The position numbers and the translations under genes are program-made. A stretch of 64,000 nt of DNA from Hymenochaete sp. R1 (taxonomy: Eukaryota; Basidiomycota; Agaricomycetes; Hymenochaetales; Hymenochaetaceae). The number at the start of each line of letters is the position of its first letter. Position 1 is the first letter of the stretch. The stretch lies in NCBI GenBank assembly GCA_019400425.1, contig JAFREE010000099.1, forward strand, positions 1 through 64,000, written 5' to 3'. Under the pieces are notes generated by a model, which was not told where the DNA came from, ran no database searches, and saw only the letters and a list, made by a program, of their open reading frames with translations. Positions 1-11,512 of this stretch are shown piece by piece.

Positions 1-1236
1 CTTATTAATTATTGGAGGTCGACGTGAGATGGGTGGGTGGGACCATCTCAAATTTGTATTCGATAGAAATATGTTGTAGGAATTTATGGAAGCGTTTCAA
101 TATATCTCAGGGCTGGCAGCGTTCAGAATGTGGATCCACACAGATCTACTAGTGTTGGCTCATGGAAATTAGAAAATGGGCCAACAAGAGATCGACGTCA
201 GAGAAAGGAGCAAAACTCGCGCATATGTGTAATGAAATTGCCATCATGTTATACTGCCAGTACTCCCTCCCGTCTGTTTGAGAACATGGCTGACATTCAA
301 TTCGAGCCCATCTGGATCATTTGATATGCTACTTTAGGGCTGACTGACCATAACGCGAGATCGTACCTACGATATGCTCGCATGAATGATATGGGTATCA
401 CGGACCGCTCCAAACGTGTACGTATGAGAGCAGAAAACAGCGGAAGAACAATCACAAGTACACGAAAGATCAACACATCGACATCGAATGATAATATCGC
501 GGCATAGCAGCAGGAACAAGCAGCCAACATCGTCATCAACACAATCATGGAGGCAAAGAAAACAATTAGGGGGATATAGGGCGGTAACCAGATATAAGTA
601 TAAGTAGAGATAATCGATTATAATGAGGATGCTTCTACGAGTAGGGGGATAAGAACGAACGAATGACGAAAGATGCATAATCGAGTTTGGTCGAGAGGCA
701 TAGAGAGCATAAAGTAAGAGTGGAAGGAAACAGTGAACAAAAGGCAGTGGGTCGAGAATACAAAGCACTAAGGGGACGGGAGTTGATACGGTATAAAGTA
801 ATTCTGAGGCGCTGAGATGCTGGGAAAAGAGCTTGAAATGCGATGAAGATCGATGGGTGAAAGATGTGAAAGAAGCGGGGGAAAAGATGCATGTGTTGAT
901 GGATGGAAATGAAGCTAAAGCAGTGGGGGGAGATACAGAACTGGACAATGCAGTGATGGCTTGAACCCGAAAGATGAAAAAGCTTTGATCTGGCGATGAG
1001 ATGTATGATAAAAGGAAGAAATAAAAAAAGAGGAAAGATGTCGAAGCCATCCAGCCTGGGAGGCTTGCAATAGATAATGCCTATAGACAGAGTGTTGGGG
1101 TTCATCACTTATTTCTTTTTTTTGGTACAAAGCAAAGGAAGTCGTCGGTCGTTGAAGGTGTGGGGCGCTACGAGAGCGACCCAAAAATAAACGTATCGGA
1201 ATTCGCGTGACGTGATGTGCAATTGGCGGATCAGTT
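1..1236. other. Left edge, no supported gene
   Basis: No reading frame here joins into a convincing spliced gene. The long frames on the minus strand (about 370-1180) are rich in Ser, Phe, Leu and Cys and have no domain. They are best read as shadows of A/G-rich untranslated DNA. The stretch probably holds the 3' untranslated region of the minus-strand gene that ends at 1237. Confidence 0.5.
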
Positions 1237-2221
1237 CTAGTTCTCCTTCATCTCGATGTCACCGCCGTGCAAGCGTGATGTAAAATACGAGCCGTTGTTT
1301 TCGGCTTCCATGACGGGGTCAACAGGGCTGTGTGCAGCATGCCCACCATTATGCCCGGTGTGAGCTGTGGCAGGCGGCGTTGTCAGGGCCTGCACGAGCT
1401 TGGAAGCGAACCCCGGCGTCAAGAGACACGACCCGCCACCGTGAGTCGAGCCAGTGCTGGCTGCGGAAGGCGGGACAGGAACACCTAGGTTTTGCCCGCC
1501 AGCATTAAGAACTCCATCTTTGTCCGAGAGGTACTTGCGACGAGGGTACACGTAGTCGGAAGGAGGACGGATGGGACTGGAAGTCTTTGCTGAAACATTG
1601 GAGGCTCGCTGTGTGGCGAACTCGGCTGGGAGCGCGGGAACGGCTGGGAGAGGCGCATCGGGCGGTGCACGGGCAGGTGTTTTGGGGAGACCACGGCGGG
1701 ATCTATAAGAAACAAAGAAGAGAAAAGAACGGAAACAAAATAGTCAGTATCGACGCCACATGAACATTGCTTCGGAGGATGGACGACAGAGGCAAGTGAA
1801 GGGACAAAGGGGCGATCGCGTACCTTGGGCTGTCGAACGCGCTGGTGCCCTTTACACGTACGATCGCGTCGGTTTCTGAACGCCTGTGGCGAGCTTTCGC
1901 AGGTGAAGCAGCCACTACAGCCGCTGCGCGAGAGACAGCGCGTCCTGGGCTTTTGACACCCATCGTTGCTAACGGTGATTGGGAGGCGGTGATACTGGAC
2001 CTCCGCCTGCGATGGGTTGGACGAGCGTTTGGGAGCTGGGTATCGATCTGGATCCTCGGAGGCGGCGAGAAGGGTTGACATGAGGAAGAGGGCGTGCTGG
2101 GCGTCGCGCTGAGCGTGATAGCAGAATTAGGGCCCTGGGCAGCATCTAGCTCGCGAGGGAATGTTGTATGGATATTGGAGAGGCCGAGAGAGAAGAGGGT
2201 AGAGTAACCGGTAGCCATCAT
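1237..2221 (-). CDS. Hypothetical Ser/Pro/Arg-rich protein, 287 aa
   Basis: Two exons (2221..1824 and 1702..1237) join in phase through an intron with a GTACGC donor and a TATAG acceptor. The start is the ATGATGGCTACC pair, just after a hydrophobic-looking non-coding frame. No known domain is recognised. The protein is low-complexity: a Ser/Pro/Arg-rich N-terminal half with basic patches (KARHRRSE), then Pro/Ala- and Gly/His-rich stretches, ending in an acidic tail (GGDIEMKEN). Such composition suggests a disordered regulatory or scaffold protein, but this is inference. It is divergent from the carrier gene at 3336, with about 1.1 kb between them. Confidence 0.7.
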
Positions 2222-3335
2222 TGTCTGGATATACCAGAGCACAAAGAAGGAGAAAAAGAGAGCGCAAATGGAAGAAGAATAGAAGAGAAGGCGGCGGCGG
2301 ATGGACGGACGTGGAAGGTATGAGGAGAAGGAAGACAAGAGGCAAACTGTTCTTCTTTAAAGATGGCGAGATCACGTGACTGCGAGGATAGCAACCAGCC
2401 GATAACCGATTGCCGACGCTGCTGCACCGCCTTTTTCTGGTCGCATTCAACGTATCTCCGTCAGGTCGGGTCCATGATCAAGTCTATCACTCGCTTCAAG
2501 CCTTCCTCCGTCGTCAAAAGTCTACGCCACAATTCGATTCGAGGCCGTAAAGTGTGCGTGTACGAAGGATCACCGAAGCCAACGACTGTAGCACCAGTCT
2601 AGACCAGTCAGCCAAAGAGCAGAGCGACAAACGACAGACAAGGCCTGTGTTAGTGTTAGTTAGTGTACCAAGTCTGAAACACGACGGACAGTCCGTTCGC
2701 CCTGGTTACCGCGACTGCGACTGCAACATCAGCTCTCTAGGGTTCCTACGCCTGATTAGATACACGTTCCGCTCCATCTCCATCTTTCGCCTCGCTTGCC
2801 CTCCGTATTTCTGATGAACATTGGCTTTTTACTTGTCTGACCATCTCCAACGACCTCACAGCAGTCGGAGCTCGTCGTAGCTATATGATATGAATCAGAC
2901 CACGCTGCAAACTATCCAGTCTATCCTCCGACCTCGGTCCGAGTTCCTCATCCATCTCAGCCTTTCATCTCATCTCTAAACTCCGTCTTCGGTCGGTCGA
3001 TGACAATATGAATTTTCTTCCTTCTTTCTTTTCGAACGTCTTCTCCCTCTCTTTTTCATTGATCCATGTATGACTCCCATGGCCGAAGTATCCTATGTAG
3101 ACGACGAAACCCGAGAACGCAACAAGAGGAAATGGAACGGGCGACGCCAGCGCAGCCTTAACCATCACCACCACCATAAAAAGATCACATGTAGAATGAA
3201 AAGCGAGCTTGAGAGAGCCAAGATCCGGCTCATTCCTTTCCTTGTCACCCAGATAACAACGCTTCGTTTCGTTTCGTCTACCCTACCGTCTCATATCCTC
3301 AGCCTCAGCAAGCCCATCAGAGGGAGAACACGTTC
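2222..3335. other. Divergent intergenic region
   Basis: This 1.1-kb stretch lies between two divergently transcribed genes (hypothetical protein on minus, mitochondrial carrier on plus), so it should hold both promoters. It is pyrimidine-rich on the plus strand close to the carrier start, as is usual for fungal 5' regions. No clear TATA box, RNA gene or repeat was seen. Confidence 0.4.
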
Positions 3336-4910
3336 ATGGAAAGCGACGCGAGTTCGAGCTCAAGCTCAGGTAGCAAGAAGAAACGTGAGTCGTATTCTGA
3401 CCGGTGATCAGCTGAACTTGACGCGTGGGTCTCAACGTGCACACAGAACTGGATCCATCTCTCGATTTCGTCGCCGGGACTGTCGCAGGCGCGTGAAACA
3501 CGCACACGCACATCCGTTTTGCATATAAATGTGTCTTACACGTCTACACGCACACAGGTATCGCAGGGATAGTCATTGCCCATCCATTCGACACCGGTGA
3601 GCACCGAGTACTAGTGTGCCGTGCCTTCTTGACTCTGACCTACTTTCCACGCCACGCTCTTCCCCTAGTCAAAGTCCGCCTTCAAAACTCTGCGACCTCC
3701 TCAAGATACAAATCCACGTTCCATGCCTTCTCGACGATATGCAGAGAAGAAAAGTTTCGGGGACTGTATAAAGGCATCGCCTCCCCCATGGTGCGTGCCG
3801 CTCACTTGAAGCGCGATAGATAACACTCAGTGCTGATAATTATACATGCATTGTTTTACAGCTCTCGTGTGCCCCGCTGAATGGACTCGTGTTTGCGAGC
3901 TACAGATTTTTCATGCATGCCCAACTCGACCACCCGGATGACGAGCCCACACTGGGCCAGATAGCACTCGCAGGGATGGGCACAGGTCTCGCCGGCTCGT
4001 ACGTTTCCGTTTCAATCCCACCTCCATCTTCGTTCGTCTCATTTCATCTTACAAGCACATAAACTGACCTGACACTTGAACCATTATCGTCGCAATATCG
4101 TCTAGCATCATCACCTGCCCGATCGAACTCGTCAAAATCCGACAACAGAATATCGTCGACAGACAGCCTTCCACATGGACCGTAGCTCGAGATCTTGTCC
4201 GCACCTCTGGCTTCCGAAGCCTCTATCGTGGCTTTGCGCCCACCATCCTCCGAGATTTCGGTTATGGGACATATTTTGCAACTGTACGTACCCTTTTATT
4301 CATCTGCGTTGTCATTTGGTACCATGATGTCGTCACAAAACGACACTGAACGAATGCGTGCACAATCTCTGAACCCTTCGTTTCTCTTTCACAGTACGAA
4401 GCTACCTGCCGCTACTTCTCCCGCCGACACCCGCATACAGGCGAGCCCCTCCACCAGCACCACCTCCTTTCGCCCTCCTCGGACCATCCCTCAGCGACAA
4501 GAACAACACCAACAGATCACACCTCCCTCTTCTCTGAAGCCGAGTCCGACATCCATTCCCTCACGTGGCCCACGCTCCTCCTCGCCGGCGCGCTCGCGGG
4601 CCTCAACGGTTGGCTCGCGACGTTTGCGTTCGATGTGATCAAGACGAGGATGCAGAGCGTCGACGGAGGGGGAGGGGAAGGGTACAGGACGATGAGGAGT
4701 ACGATTGTGAATTCGTATAAGGAGGAAGGGTGGAGGGTTTTCTTTAAGGGGTTGACCCCTACTTTGTTGAGGTATGCATATTTCTCTTTTTTCCTGTCTC
4801 CGATGAAAACGAATCGCGACATATGTGCGTCGATGTTCCGAAATAGAGCCGTCCCAGTGAATATGGCAACCTTCGGTGTCTTCGAATTGATGGTGCACCT
4901 TCTTTCTTGA
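3336..4910 (+). CDS. Mitochondrial carrier (SLC25 family), carnitine/ornithine-like, 335 aa
   Basis: Eight exons (3336..3384, 3447..3488, 3558..3596, 3669..3790, 3862..3998, 4106..4283, 4395..4771, 4847..4910) keep phase throughout. The product has the three-fold carrier repeat of inner-membrane transporters. Repeat signatures are PFDTVKVRLQ (about residue 40, split by an intron), PIELVKIRQQ (about 140) and AFDVIKTRMQ (about 275). The third signature has Ala in place of the usual Pro. A hydrophilic insert of about 50 residues, rich in His, Ser and Thr, precedes the third repeat. Intron 2 only fits with a GC donor (3489). The substrate cannot be fixed from sequence; the carnitine/ornithine/amino-acid branch is most likely. 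It converges on the TVP38-like gene. Confidence 0.88.
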
Positions 4911-5212
4911 TTCCAGGACCTGGGATCCACCTCTTCAGAGTTCTGTTCGGACGACTTAGCGCAACACGTAGAGGAAGAGCTTTTATTTAGAGACTGGCCA
5001 ATTATGTAGATACCCATATGTATTGTATAGACAAAGAACGTCGCAAGAGACAGTGTGTAAGATCCAAGAAAAAGATGAGTGGATATAAGTTAGAAGGACA
5101 GAAAAAATGTGTAGTGAGAGAGTATATATAGAGTCGACAAAGCGCAAGCACGAATCGTGAAGCCATAATATTCCTTATAATATTCCTTCCTTCCGTAATT
5201 CATCGAGACACT

Positions 5213-6973
5213 CTACACCTCGTATCGCCGGTCATGCGTAACCGGCGGGTCGTACAGTCCAGGCTCATCCCCGTACTCGTTCTGAAGAGTCATGCTGCTC
5301 CGCGACGCCGCTGACGGAGGGTAGGTGCGTACTGGGTCGGGAGCGTGTAACAAATTGAAACCTTCCGTATCGTCTCCGTTTCGAGCAACAGTCTTCTTCT
5401 TTCCTTCTCCTTTAGCTTGCCTTTATAAGGAGTGACAAAAAAATGAGTGAAAACCGTTCTTTGGCAGGATAAGAATGTCGTAGCTGAAACGTACCGCCAT
5501 TTGCGACGCATGTAGACCACTTCGCCTTTCACCATCTCGACCCGTCGGTTGATATATTTTAAAGCAAAGATCGTGATCGCTATTTGAATACCGGTGACAG
5601 CCCATGTTACGACAGTGTCTTTTGAGCTTGCGGTACCTGCAGAGCGGGAGGGTTGCTTCAAATTAATCTGTGTTCCTTTTCTCACTCCTAACGGAGAGGT
5701 TCCGTGCACACACCTTCATCTTGTTCGACCAGGAAGACACCTATCAGGACTTGTGGTGCCTGCTTCGGCAGCGATAAAAACGCAGCGGCTAGGTAAGGCA
5801 GAAAGCTGCTCCCGGATGTTGCGAAAATGGCAGTAATAACTATTGTAAGAGTACCGCGTAAGCCGAAAAAAGAGTGAATGTGGGCAATTGAAATGCTTAC
5901 AATGACTAGGGATGGTACTGTAACGTGCAATGAGAGCAACCTTGAACCCGCCTTCCCTTAACACACGAGCGTAACATCCATACGATAAATTACTCTTTTC
6001 CCATTTTTCGCCCCGTGAACGGAGGCAGAATTTGAATGCACTGCGCTCCAAGGATGAGTGTGCCGTCTTCCGTGGAGAAAACCTATAATACGCACAAGAA
6101 GTTTCCTATTTCTCCTAAGAGCGTCCCCGCAGCGGTGATGCCAAAGCCAATCCAGAAACCCCATACGACGCCACACAACTAGACGATTCAGGTTTAGCTT
6201 CGTGAGAAGGAATGATGAAGAGAGAGAAGCATACCGTTGCAACAATCTCGTGCCCAAACAGCTTCAGAAGTTTCTCAGGTTTGCTCTCGCGACGTTCAGG
6301 GATGAAACGAACGTACCGGAGGGAATGATATTACGAAAAATATAGCGATCGGTATCAGCCAACCGCCGGGCAGACTGCAATCAATCGAAGCCGAAGGTGA
6401 GTGACAACCAGCGCATCGGTTGGGACGTGAACATACGCCTTGAGTTTGTGCGCCGTGGGTTCGAACGCATGGATAATGGCAGTTTGGAATACAGCTAGTA
6501 ATATGACGAGAGTCAAAATAATCCCTCCAATGATGTAGTGCCCTAGAAATTAGAGTTTAAGTCAGCCAGCACGTTTTCGATCACGATCATCACGATAGAG
6601 GATGAACGGACAAAGATATTTCCTCTGAAACCAATTTTTGGGATTCTTGATTTTCTTCCAATCAATCCCATTTCCTTCGATGAATTTAACCTCCGAAGGT
6701 GTCGGAGAAGGCGTTCTCGTTAATGTACGATATGACTCTCTTGAAGGCGAGGGTTCGTGAACAGTAACATGAACGATCGAGGGTGGCTTTTCGTGAGGAG
6801 GCTCATAATGTGGGGGAGCAGGCGCGCTCGACTGCCTATCGTAGTAGTCCTGTGATTCGTCTCGCCAGTGATGAGGATTGGGGAGTGGTTGGAATCTGGT
6901 GATTGCTTATTAGTAACGCAGGAAGTGATTCGAGAAATAAAGGAGAAAGGCGGACACACCCTGCGTTCGACAT
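5213..6973 (-). CDS. TVP38: TVP38/TMEM64-family Golgi membrane protein, 399 aa
   Basis: Ten exons (6973..6960, 6895..6612, 6542..6437, 6374..6317, 6273..6235, 6178..6096, 6040..5901, 5839..5714, 5636..5495, 5420..5213) give 399 residues in one frame. Residues 1-100 are hydrophilic and Pro/Ser-rich. A membrane segment follows (IIGGIILTLVILLAVF), then the VTT-domain core with the family hallmarks FGHEIVAT, GTLLGEIGNF, LREGGFKVALIARYS, IFATSG and FLSLPKQAPQVLIG. The C-terminal tail is polar and ends in RRYEV. In yeast this family sits in the Golgi and affects Tlg2 vesicles. The first exon has only 14 nt. Nothing suggests decay. Confidence 0.9.
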
Positions 6974-7845
6974 TCCTGTGGGTTCGTTCAAGTTTTGAGG
7001 GGGTCAAAATCAGTCGTGAATTACGATCCTTGCTTTATACGTCCCACAACCCACGGCCCCAACATATAACCATGCCTGAATTTCCCATCATCGACGACGC
7101 GACGACATCATGTTTCCGACGCATTGCAAATGAACGATTATCTGCTTGCAATAGTGCGCCGAATCTCCATCAACATGCTAGTACAACGACCCCCCGCGCC
7201 GGTGCACAAGCGATGATGGGCGCAGCTAGCAGAGTGCGTAAATTTAGAATGGGGCGGTCCGCACTTCCATTTATGGGCATGACATCGGATAGCCTGTGGT
7301 TCCAACGTGGGCTTCAATCGGACATTAATCCGCGACCCCCTCCTCAACTTGAGGTTCACTCGCTCGTCAACGATGGGATTAGATACGCTCATCAGTTATG
7401 CCGACCCATGAGTTTGTTATGATAGTGCCTGCAGGTAAAAATCGCTTCTTATTTGTTTGCAGGTGGGGTGGAATAAACTGGCATAGGCTCAAAGGTCTGA
7501 ATATCATTTGGCACAGCGCTCGAATGCTGCGCCATTCACACCGTTTCGAGTTCACCGTACTTCTTCTCGCGTACTTATCAAGCCGTGCAGCTCGTAGAAT
7601 AGGGCGTCAAACCGAATCCATTGATGTATGTTTGAATACAGAATAGTCCATGAATGGAAACGAAACCCCGCGCATTATTTCTGATCACGACGTGGGATGA
7701 TCTTACCAGTACAATAGTCCATATAAAAATATCACCCTTGGATCCCCGAAAGAGAGAGGAAAGGTTTATATAAAGAATGTGATTGTGATTTGTAGCAGAG
7801 TTAAAGATGAAAGAAACGGTTTGTTCGAGGTGCAAATAGTCGACT
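6974..7845. other. Intergenic region with a short relic-like motif
   Basis: This lies between the TVP38 start and the laccase stop, both on minus. It holds the TVP38 promoter and the laccase 3' end. A 16-base string around 7236-7251 recurs at about 11173-11188 on the other side of the laccase, with looser similarity around it (see findings). Confidence 0.4.
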
Positions 7846-10251
7846 TTACTCGAGAGACGTATCGGGATCAGAGCTGTTGAAATCGGGACAGAGATCACTC
7901 CACGCGCCTGAAATAGTTGTAAGTAAAAATAAATGAACATGACCGATGCTAAGCACTCACTACTGACGGGGTTGGCAGACGCAATGTCGTCAATATCCTC
8001 AGCGAAGACGATCGCAAGCCCGCTAGATATCTGAAATAAGCCACTATTGAATGTGAGCTGTTTAAATACTCACGCCTCTAAGTGCCAATCGACGTGACCT
8101 ATAAAGCAGGTAACAATGTTAGACAGCGTGTATAAAATCGTTTTTGGTTGAGCTTACAGTGCAAGAACCAGGGACCAGCATTGTCCGTGGTGAAACGAAT
8201 GGTGACGTTGTCACTTGCCGTACCTATGCTAACGACATCACGACGGGGTGGGTTGGCATAGTTGTACTCGGTAGAACCCGCAACACGAACGACGTCGAAG
8301 TTGTGTCCATGAAGATGCATGGGGTGCTAGAATAGGTGTAAGAATGGTTCCTTAGTTTTCGGTAAGTACTCACGGGAAAACCTCCGGGCATAGAAAGTTC
8401 AACAGTAGAATTGCCGGGCAGTGAATAAACAGACCCGGCCGGGAGTAAATCAGTAGCGCTCGTCGTCCCGCTCAATATCTGCAGCAGGACGGGTACACTG
8501 GGGTTCGCCCAGGAAATTCCATCAACTGTATGCATCCCAGTTGTCAAGTTCTTGGGTGACGTTTGTGAGAAGAAAGGCTTTCATAGACAAACGAAGATAT
8601 ACTGACGATGGCAATATCAAGGTTGAGTGCGTAATCGACTCCTCCGGCAACGGCAGTCCCGGGCTATCATTTCTATCAATACGACAACCGCTACACTGAA
8701 GGCGAGTTAAGCTCACCGCCCCTGGATTAACAAGAGGAACAAGGTCCGCCTCATCGAGGGCGACACCCTCCGTATTTTGCACAGATGTCGGATCCGAATC
8801 ATTGGCACCAGTGTAGCGTAGGATGGCAGAGTTGATCCCACCGGTAAATCCAGTCGTACCTTGATCCGGATTTGCACGAATCCCTGTATGCGATAATCCT
8901 TAAGACTTGAAATGGTCATCACAAATTTAAAGAAATTGACATACAATAATTATCAATATCCTGGTCCGCTGTGACAACGACAGAGTAGCGTTGACCCGCA
9001 AAGATCGCCAGAGAGTCCACAGTAATGGGCTCAGTCTCAACACCGTCCGCCTCGATAATTGTCATGTTATGATTATCGATTTGGAATGTAAACCTAGAAG
9101 ATATCAGCACCATCAAAAAACACTTGGTCGCATTTGAACTTACGTTGGAAAACAACTGGTGCTGACAATGCGGAAACGGTATCTTAAGAGGTGATCCACA
9201 TCGAGATTGACACTGTCAATGGCTAAAAAGAAAGACGGCATTGTACACTTACCTCTGGCCCTGTGTGACATTCACAACGGCGAGATCGGCTGTCGTGTCG
9301 TCACTATAGCGTCCTTTGCCGTTGATAAGGGTGGAGTCGGGGGACCTATTGTTACCACAGCTGAGTGTATACTTGAAGGCGGAGAATCCGTTGCACTCAC
9401 GGGTCGGCGTTGAGAGTATTTGAAGAAGCAGGGCCGAAGAGAGCAGGTGCGGGTTGATGATACCAATCCGCCAGTGTAATGACAGTTGTCTCTATAAACA
9501 ACGAAATCAGGACAAGCATTCGCCGAATTTCAGAGTACACGCTTGCCATCATCAACGTCGTAAAGGTCCGCGTGAGGATCGTCCGGATCGTAGATGACCA
9601 ACGGCCCTCTAACGATCTTAAGGGTTAGTTTCTTCCGTTGCATACAACTTGAATGCTCACCGAAGTCCATCGCAATATTGTGTCGACAAATGCGAATGGT
9701 ACCAGTATGTCCCAGTCTGACCAGGTGCACTGAAGTCATACCTGAGCGAGAAAGAAAAACGGTAAGCTACGTGATTGTCGAAAAAAATTGAACTTACAAG
9801 TAGGAGTTTCCGGGAATAATAGGACATTGGTTAACCCAGGATACACCGTCCATACTATTTGTAGTAGCTTGGAAAAGACCATGCCAGTGCTTAATTTACA
9901 CTCTATGAGTCAAAAATCAGGCAAAACGACTAGGCACGTACGACAGATGTTGCTTGACGCATAGACGAGTCACTGAGGTCATCAATGACATTGATACTGA
10001 ACTCATCGCCGGAGTTGACCGCGACGAGTGGGCCAGGAAGCTGGCCATTGACCAAAACAGCACTGTAAGTAATGAGTAAAAATCGAATCGGCAGTTTGAG
10101 TCCACGGTTGAACGCACGAGCGAGAAAACCCATCAGGGGAGATGTCCGAGTTCGCAACAGTCATGTCAAGCGAGAACGTATCAGCAAGCACCACATCGGG
10201 ATTTGAAAAGAAAAGAGAAAGGAATGACAGGAGTAAGGAACGCTTGAGCAT
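7846..10251 (-). CDS. lcc: Laccase 1 (multicopper oxidase), 537 aa
   Basis: Sixteen exons (10251..10118, 10062..9942, 9889..9798, 9741..9661, 9608..9541, 9491..9401, 9345..9253, 9182..9144, 9093..8945, 8883..8717, 8663..8607, 8577..8374, 8326..8158, 8098..8074, 8022..7961, 7907..7846) join in phase into 537 residues. A signal peptide (about residues 1-24, [14 protein letters not shown]) points to secretion. All four copper regions are present: [36 protein letters not shown], and a last one with HCHVDW and HLEAGLA. The residue ten after the T1 cysteine is Leu, a class-2 axial position. Met replaces the usual Phe in HPFHLHGH. The enzyme oxidises phenols and reduces O2 to water. An intron splits the T1 Cys codon. 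Confidence 0.95.
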
Positions 10252-11425
10252 TGTGCACGAGATTGATTTAAGGGAAAGGTCTAAGGCTCAATCGATTGAC
10301 TGGAGTAACATTGTCTTCCCAGAATATCTTTTTATAGCTTTCACGTTCTTGCCCCATCCGATGGATAACACGTATTTTACGGCAAGGTTCAGCAGGCTCG
10401 CGCGGTCGAGTCGGTGTCGTGTCGCATATTCTGGTGCGGTTAGCACGTCGGCCTTCCAGTAGCGCTTGAAAAGGTGGCCGAAAGGACTCGCAGTCAATGA
10501 ATTTGGTCAATTCCAATGGTGTGTGGGAGCGCAAATCCTGACCGACCTTCGTGGTTGTGATGGATTCGGAGCCGGACCGACCTGTTTCAAGGGGTCATGC
10601 CCGCTCAGGGGTAGTGCTTGAGCTTGCGAGAGACCTCTGTGGGAATCCGCTTTGTTCATTTGCGAAGGCAGTTACACACTAAGGCGGCCGAACGACAGCT
10701 TGCGTTCTGCGCACGACATGCACCTTTCCAGGTAGATGTCGCTATGAAGCAAATTTCCTATCACTTCCTGTTGAGCGCTCAGAACCGCAGTGATGCAAGA
10801 GCATCAGAATGGGATGGTGCTTGCAGATCTGGCTCCCCGTATCAAGCAGACCGGCGCCCGATTTGAACCTGCGGCTAATTGCCTTCGTTTGAGTTCTTTT
10901 TTGCTACACTATACTCGAAGGCCTCCGAGATTGTGCGTGCGAAAGAGTGATGTCAGAGCTGCTGGTTCGAAAGATTCGTATCAGAGAACGCGAAAATTTA
11001 TGTGTGAAGTTGGAATCGACAGTCGCAAATGCGTATGCACGCACCTCATTCAGTTGATCACAGTTATCCGGCGAAATAATAGGGCGCACATTATCAGACC
11101 ACATAGTGACGATGTCGTTCGGCACAATAACCAATTAATGGATCGATGACGGACACAGCTCGTGGTCGTGGAATGCGTAAATTTAGAATCATCGTGTGCC
11201 GCGCGACTGTCTCCGCGTTTCCTTCTATGGATGTGATGACGAATTCGGTAGTCCCGGGCCGACCCAAATAGTGCGAACAGGTCGCGTCCAAATTCAACTC
11301 ATAACCGTTTGTACATATATATCACCACCAATGTAAGTACTTGGACGTTCCCCATCTCAGTATGTGTGTAAGTACGCCAGGATGTAACTCGACGGTTTAA
11401 GCATTGAAGCCTTTGCTTTTTAAAA
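10252..11425. other. Laccase 1 upstream region
   Basis: This 1.2-kb stretch precedes laccase 1. Besides a TATA-like box near 10328, it holds two strings that fit the metal-responsive pattern TGCRCNC: TGCGCTC on the minus strand (10528-10534) and TGCGCAC on the plus strand near 10709. These are pattern matches only; short motifs like these occur by chance. No gene was found. Confidence 0.35.
10328..10336 (-). promoter_or_regulatory. TATA-like box of laccase 1
   Basis: On the minus strand the string CTATAAAAA lies about 80 bases upstream of the laccase 1 ATG. That spacing suits a core promoter with a short 5' untranslated leader. No transcription data support it. Confidence 0.45.
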
Positions 11426-11512
11426 GCCCTTATAGCTCAGTGGTAGAGCGCGCCACTCGTAACTTGCTTAGAGTATATGGTGAGGTCGGTTGTTCAATCC
11501 AGCCTGGGGGCA
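11426..11512 (+). tRNA. tRNA-Thr (anticodon CGU) with a 15-nt intron
   Basis: The molecule folds as a full cloverleaf. The acceptor stem pairs GCCCTTA with TGGGGGC, with two G-T pairs. The D stem is GCTC/GAGC, the anticodon stem CGCCA/TGGTG, and the T stem GGTTG/CAGCC with loop TTCAATC. The anticodon loop CTCGTAA reads ACG codons (Thr). An intron of about 15 bases (11462..11476) sits one base 3' of the anticodon, the standard eukaryotic place. The A box matches TAGCTCAGTGG. The discriminator base is A. CCA is not encoded, as expected for a nuclear gene. Confidence 0.9.

Noticed and set aside
367..1184. Long overlapping minus-strand open frames at the left edge
   Set aside because: Low-complexity Ser/Phe/Leu/Cys composition, no domain, no usable splice partners, and different phases all stay open over the same stretch. 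They mirror purine-rich non-coding DNA.
8099..8320. Laccase 1 seeming to end early after the third copper region
   Set aside because: The apparent different ending (HCKLNQK) is intron sequence; a phase-1 intron restores [11 protein letters not shown].
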